From Streptosporangiaceae bacterium (lineage in GTDB: Bacteria; Actinomycetota; Actinomycetes; Streptosporangiales; Streptosporangiaceae): a stretch of DNA of 7,575 nt. The stretch spans positions 1 to 7,575 of the forward strand of contig JAICWX010000382.1 of assembly GCA_025934635.1 (NCBI GenBank), written 5' to 3'. The position numbers were made by a program, and so were the translations under genes. The notes below the pieces were generated by a model. The model saw only the letters and a list, made by a program, of their open reading frames with translations. It did not search any database and was not told the origin of the DNA. Shown here piece after piece: positions 6,020 through 7,575 of the stretch (its first letter is position 1; the number at the start of each line of letters is the position of its first letter).

Positions 6020-6913
6020 TCATCTCCCTGTGGTTAGCTCCTTCGCGCATGCCCGGATGAGTTGGCCGGACGTGGCCTCATTGGCGGCTGCGGCCCAGAT
6101 GTGCTCGAAAGCGTCGGCGTACTGCTCGACCTCGGCTGGCTTGTCCAGGTAGAGGTCCCCGGTGTAGCCGTCCACGTAGACGGTGGACGGCTCGGAGTCC
6201 TGGCCGTCGCCGTTGGGCGGGAACCTCAGGATCTCGAACGGCCCGGTCATCAGCCCGTAGTGCAGCCCGGCGCTGAACGGTGCCACCCGCAGCCTGACGT
6301 TAGGCAGCCCGGCTGCATCGGCCAGGGTTTCGAGCTGGGCGGCCATCACCTCACGGCCGCCGACCGGGCGCCGCAGGATGGACTCATTCACCACTACTCG
6401 GAGCGACAGCGGGGCGGTCTTCCGCCGGATCAGGGCCTGCCGCTCGATGCGCAGCTGCACGCGCCGGTCGATCTCCCCGGCGTCCACGTCCGGCTTGTCC
6501 GCCGAGATCATGGCACGCGCGTATGCCTCGGTCTGGAGCAGGCCGGGCACCAGCTCCGGTTCGTACCACATGATCTGCGAGGCGGCTTCCTCCAGGCCCA
6601 GGTAAAGGTCGAAATTCTCCGGGATGACATCGCCGTAGGCGTGCCACCAGCCCTTTGCCTTGGTCTCTTTCGCCAGGCCCATCAGGGCTTCGGTGAGGTC
6701 CGGGGGCGCGGCGTAGATGCGGCACATGATCTCTACGTCGTGGCTGCGCAGCGAGGTCTGCCCGGTCTCGATCCGCCAGATCTTGGTTTCGGACCACTCC
6801 AGCTGATCGGCTGCCGTCTTCACGGTGATGTGCTGCCTGTTCCGCAGGTCCCGCAGGAACCTGCCGAGCTGCCGCCGGGGCACCGTCGAGCCGGTCGTCT
6901 CCGTTGTCGCCAT
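6020..6913 (-). CDS. XRE-family regulator with C-terminal DUF5753 (WhiJ/Scr1-like)
   Basis: Putative DNA-binding regulator of 297 aa, a normal length for the family. An N-terminal helix-turn-helix spans about residues 13-70 (GRFLRDLR, TVKTAADQLEWSETKIWRIE, TGQTSLR). The remainder, about 105-285, matches the DUF5753 pattern: the YEPELVPGLLQTEAYARAM segment, a basic RRVQLRIERQALI helix, VVNESILRRPVGG, VRLRVAPFSAGLHYGL, and a C-terminal Y-D-LYLD strand region. The frame extends upstream to an ATG at 7018, but ATG 6913 is preferred. It has the SD AGGAG (6924-6928) at 10 nt, and the extra 35 residues come from AT-rich intergenic DNA. The gene ends one base before the DUF397 start. WhiJ-like proteins regulate development in Streptomyces, and their DUF397 partners are thought to modulate them. 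The specific target here is unknown; autoregulation at the shared divergent spacer is likely. Confidence 0.9.
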   Translation of the reverse strand: MATTETTGSTVPRRQLGRFLRDLRNRQHITVKTAADQLEWSETKIWRIETGQTSLRSHDVEIMCRIYAAPPDLTEALMGLAKETKAKGWWHAYGDVIPENFDLYLGLEEAASQIMWYEPELVPGLLQTEAYARAMISADKPDVDAGEIDRRVQLRIERQALIRRKTAPLSLRVVVNESILRRPVGGREVMAAQLETLADAAGLPNVRLRVAPFSAGLHYGLMTGPFEILRFPPNGDGQDSEPSTVYVDGYTGDLYLDKPAEVEQYADAFEHIWAAAANEATSGQLIRACAKELTTGR

Positions 6914-6951
6914 CCCTGATCGTCTCCTCGGGCCTTGCAGGATGAAGGCTA

Positions 6952-6968
6952 TCAAAATCGCAATTTGA
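6952..6968. promoter_or_regulatory. Candidate operator dyad near the XRE gene
   Basis: TCAAA (6952-6956) and TTTGA (6964-6968) are perfect 5-bp arms around ATCGCAA, with one further symmetric T/A pair inside, giving a 17-bp dyad centred at 6960. It lies about 40 bp upstream of the XRE start and downstream of its candidate promoter. That is a sensible place for autorepression. Assignment to the XRE protein is inference. Confidence 0.3.
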
Positions 6969-7005
6969 AAGCACTTCACCAAACGGTTCGCAATGCAGTT
7001 AATGA

Positions 7006-7034
7006 ATTTAACTATCATAAGCGGAATTTTTCAA
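7006..7034 (-). promoter_or_regulatory. Candidate promoter for the XRE-DUF397 pair
   Basis: On the minus strand, TTGAAA (7034-7029) and TTAAAT (7011-7006) are separated by 17 nt, a sigma-70-like arrangement. Transcription would start near 7000, leaving a leader of about 85 nt before ATG 6913. That would exclude the upstream ATG at 7018 as a start. The match is only approximate, and AT-rich DNA gives such matches by chance. Confidence 0.3.
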
Positions 7035-7108
7035 TAGAACCTTGCAGATTGACTCTTGCGGATGTTTGACTCGGAACCGCTGAGGGTGATGACACGGCAG
7101 GGGTAGCG

Positions 7109-7336
7109 ATGACGACAGGCAGGAACAGCGGGCAGCGTGATCCGTTCGCGGTCGATGAGGACGCCGCGCTGACTGAGCTGGAGGTGGCGTGGGCCGACGG
7201 CGGCTACCACGCCTTCTCCGCTGGGGGCGGGTTCTGGTGCGCGGTCAGCAACGCGGGCGAGGTGCTGACCGGGGACACGCCCGACGCGCTGGACCGGGCC
7301 ATCCGGGCGCACTGGGCAAGGGAAGGCACGCTGTGA
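7109..7336 (+). CDS. Small hypothetical protein (75 aa) upstream of an HATPase gene
   Basis: No family is recognised with confidence. The protein is acidic in its N-terminal half. A central WADGGYHAFSAGGGFWCAVS segment looks like a short beta-hairpin with aromatic residues, followed by LTGDTPDALDRAIRAHW, a likely C-terminal helix. Small proteins of this general look are often found next to XRE/DUF397/HATPase genes in Actinobacteria; that is a recollection, not a search result. ATG 7109 has a modest SD CAGGGG (7098-7103) 5 nt upstream. Its TGA stop overlaps the GTG start of the next gene (GTGA), so the two are translationally coupled. It is divergent from the XRE gene and probably shares its control region. 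Confidence 0.75.
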   Translation: MTTGRNSGQRDPFAVDEDAALTELEVAWADGGYHAFSAGGGFWCAVSNAGEVLTGDTPDALDRAIRAHWAREGTL

Positions 7337-7575
7337 GCAGGGCGGCGGCGCAGGCACCCACCTTTTACCAGGGCACCTATCACGGCCGGCCCGACCAGGT
7401 GAGCAGGGTACGGGCAGCGGTAGCCCGGCACCTGGGAGACTGCCCCGCCGCCGATGACGCAGTGCTCATCGTGAGCGAGCTGGCCGGGAATGCGGTCCTC
7501 CACTCGGCCAGCGCCGGCGATTTCTTCACCGTCCGGTGCGAGCTGTTCCCCGCCTACGTCTGGATCGAGTGCGAA
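7333..7575 (+). CDS. ATP-binding protein, RsbW-like HATPase_c_2 (3' end outside window)
   Basis: The first 81 residues of a protein resembling the anti-sigma-factor kinase family (GHKL ATPase fold, HATPase_c_2). The N box is visible as VSELAGNAVLHSAS at about residues 44-57, with Glu46 and Asn50 in the positions expected for Mg-ATP binding. Before it, DQVSRVRAAVARHL forms the usual first helix. The G boxes fall beyond the window. The start GTG overlaps the preceding TGA and has the SD GGGAAGG (7320-7326) 6 nt upstream. In Streptomyces such short HATPase proteins commonly sit beside XRE/DUF5753 and DUF397 genes. Whether this one acts on a sigma factor cannot be told from the sequence. Confidence 0.88.
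   Translation, partial: MSRAAAQAPTFYQGTYHGRPDQVSRVRAAVARHLGDCPAADDAVLIVSELAGNAVLHSASAGDFFTVRCELFPAYVWIECE

Larger units (their letters stand above)
6933..7052. repeat. Imperfect direct repeats flanking the AT-rich core
   Basis: CCTTGCAGGATGA (6933-6945) and CCTTGCAGATTGA (7040-7052) match at 11 of 13 positions, including the first eight. They bracket nearly exactly the AT-rich segment between the divergent genes, 107 bp apart. They may be paired operator sites or a duplicated edge of an inserted segment. Confidence 0.5.
6914..7108. promoter_or_regulatory. AT-rich divergent promoter region
   Basis: This non-coding spacer of about 195 bp separates the minus-strand XRE gene from the plus-strand 75-aa gene. 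Its core (about 6945-7050) is strikingly AT-rich compared with the rest of the window. It contains a dyad TCAAA-N7-TTTGA (6952-6968), a 7-bp direct repeat TCGCAAT at 6958-6964 and 6988-6994 (30 bp apart), and a longer imperfect direct repeat at its edges. For the plus strand, TTGACT occurs at 7049-7054 and 7066-7071 as possible -35 elements, but no convincing -10 accompanies either. Confidence 0.6.

Noticed and set aside
6914..7018. A 35-residue hydrophobic N-terminal extension of the XRE regulator from ATG 7018
   Set aside because: No SD precedes ATG 7018, the DNA is AT-rich promoter-like sequence, and ATG 6913 has AGGAG at 10 nt. The membrane-like look comes from AT-rich codons.
7089..7106. 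A five-codon leader ORF (MTRQG) just before the 75-aa gene
   Set aside because: SD spacing is only about 2 nt and nothing else supports translation; very short ORFs of this kind are common by chance.

Overview
The window is high-GC actinobacterial DNA. Evidence for this is the strong G/C bias at third codon positions, Shine-Dalgarno (SD)-led genes with overlapping stop/start codons, and an XRE-DUF5753 / DUF397 / HATPase gene group of a kind known from sporulating Actinobacteria. The sequence alone does not identify a genus.

Positions 1-5529 hold a plus-strand block for two-carbon (glycolate/glyoxylate) metabolism. It begins with the C-terminal three quarters of an A-type malate synthase (aceB, cut by the window edge). 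After a 74-bp gap come glcD, glcE and glcF, the three subunits of a glycolate oxidase/dehydrogenase. GlcDEF would oxidise glycolate to glyoxylate, and malate synthase would condense glyoxylate with acetyl-CoA to give malate, so the block reads as one pathway module. The most unusual local structure is the glcE-glcF junction. There a 26-bp unit carrying an SD plus a stop/start overlap occurs three times, creating two 8-codon mini-ORFs. Four reading frames are thus joined by three successive 1-nt stop/start overlaps.

Positions 5530-5800 are a convergent intergenic region. It holds a cluster of ATGCAT-centred palindromes, what looks like a small frameshifted coding remnant, and a strong GC-rich hairpin that could end transcription from both sides.

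Positions 5575-7575 resemble the whiJ/abaA-type regulatory modules of Streptomyces. On the minus strand an XRE/DUF5753 regulator is followed after one base by a DUF397 protein. The DUF397 frame has no stop at its usual length and runs through the hairpin. Divergently, on the plus strand, a 75-aa protein overlaps the start of a RsbW-like HATPase protein that leaves the window. The two arms share an AT-rich spacer of about 195 bp with dyad and direct repeats, the likely site of promoters and autoregulation.

No rRNA, tRNA, insertion sequence or CRISPR array was recognised.
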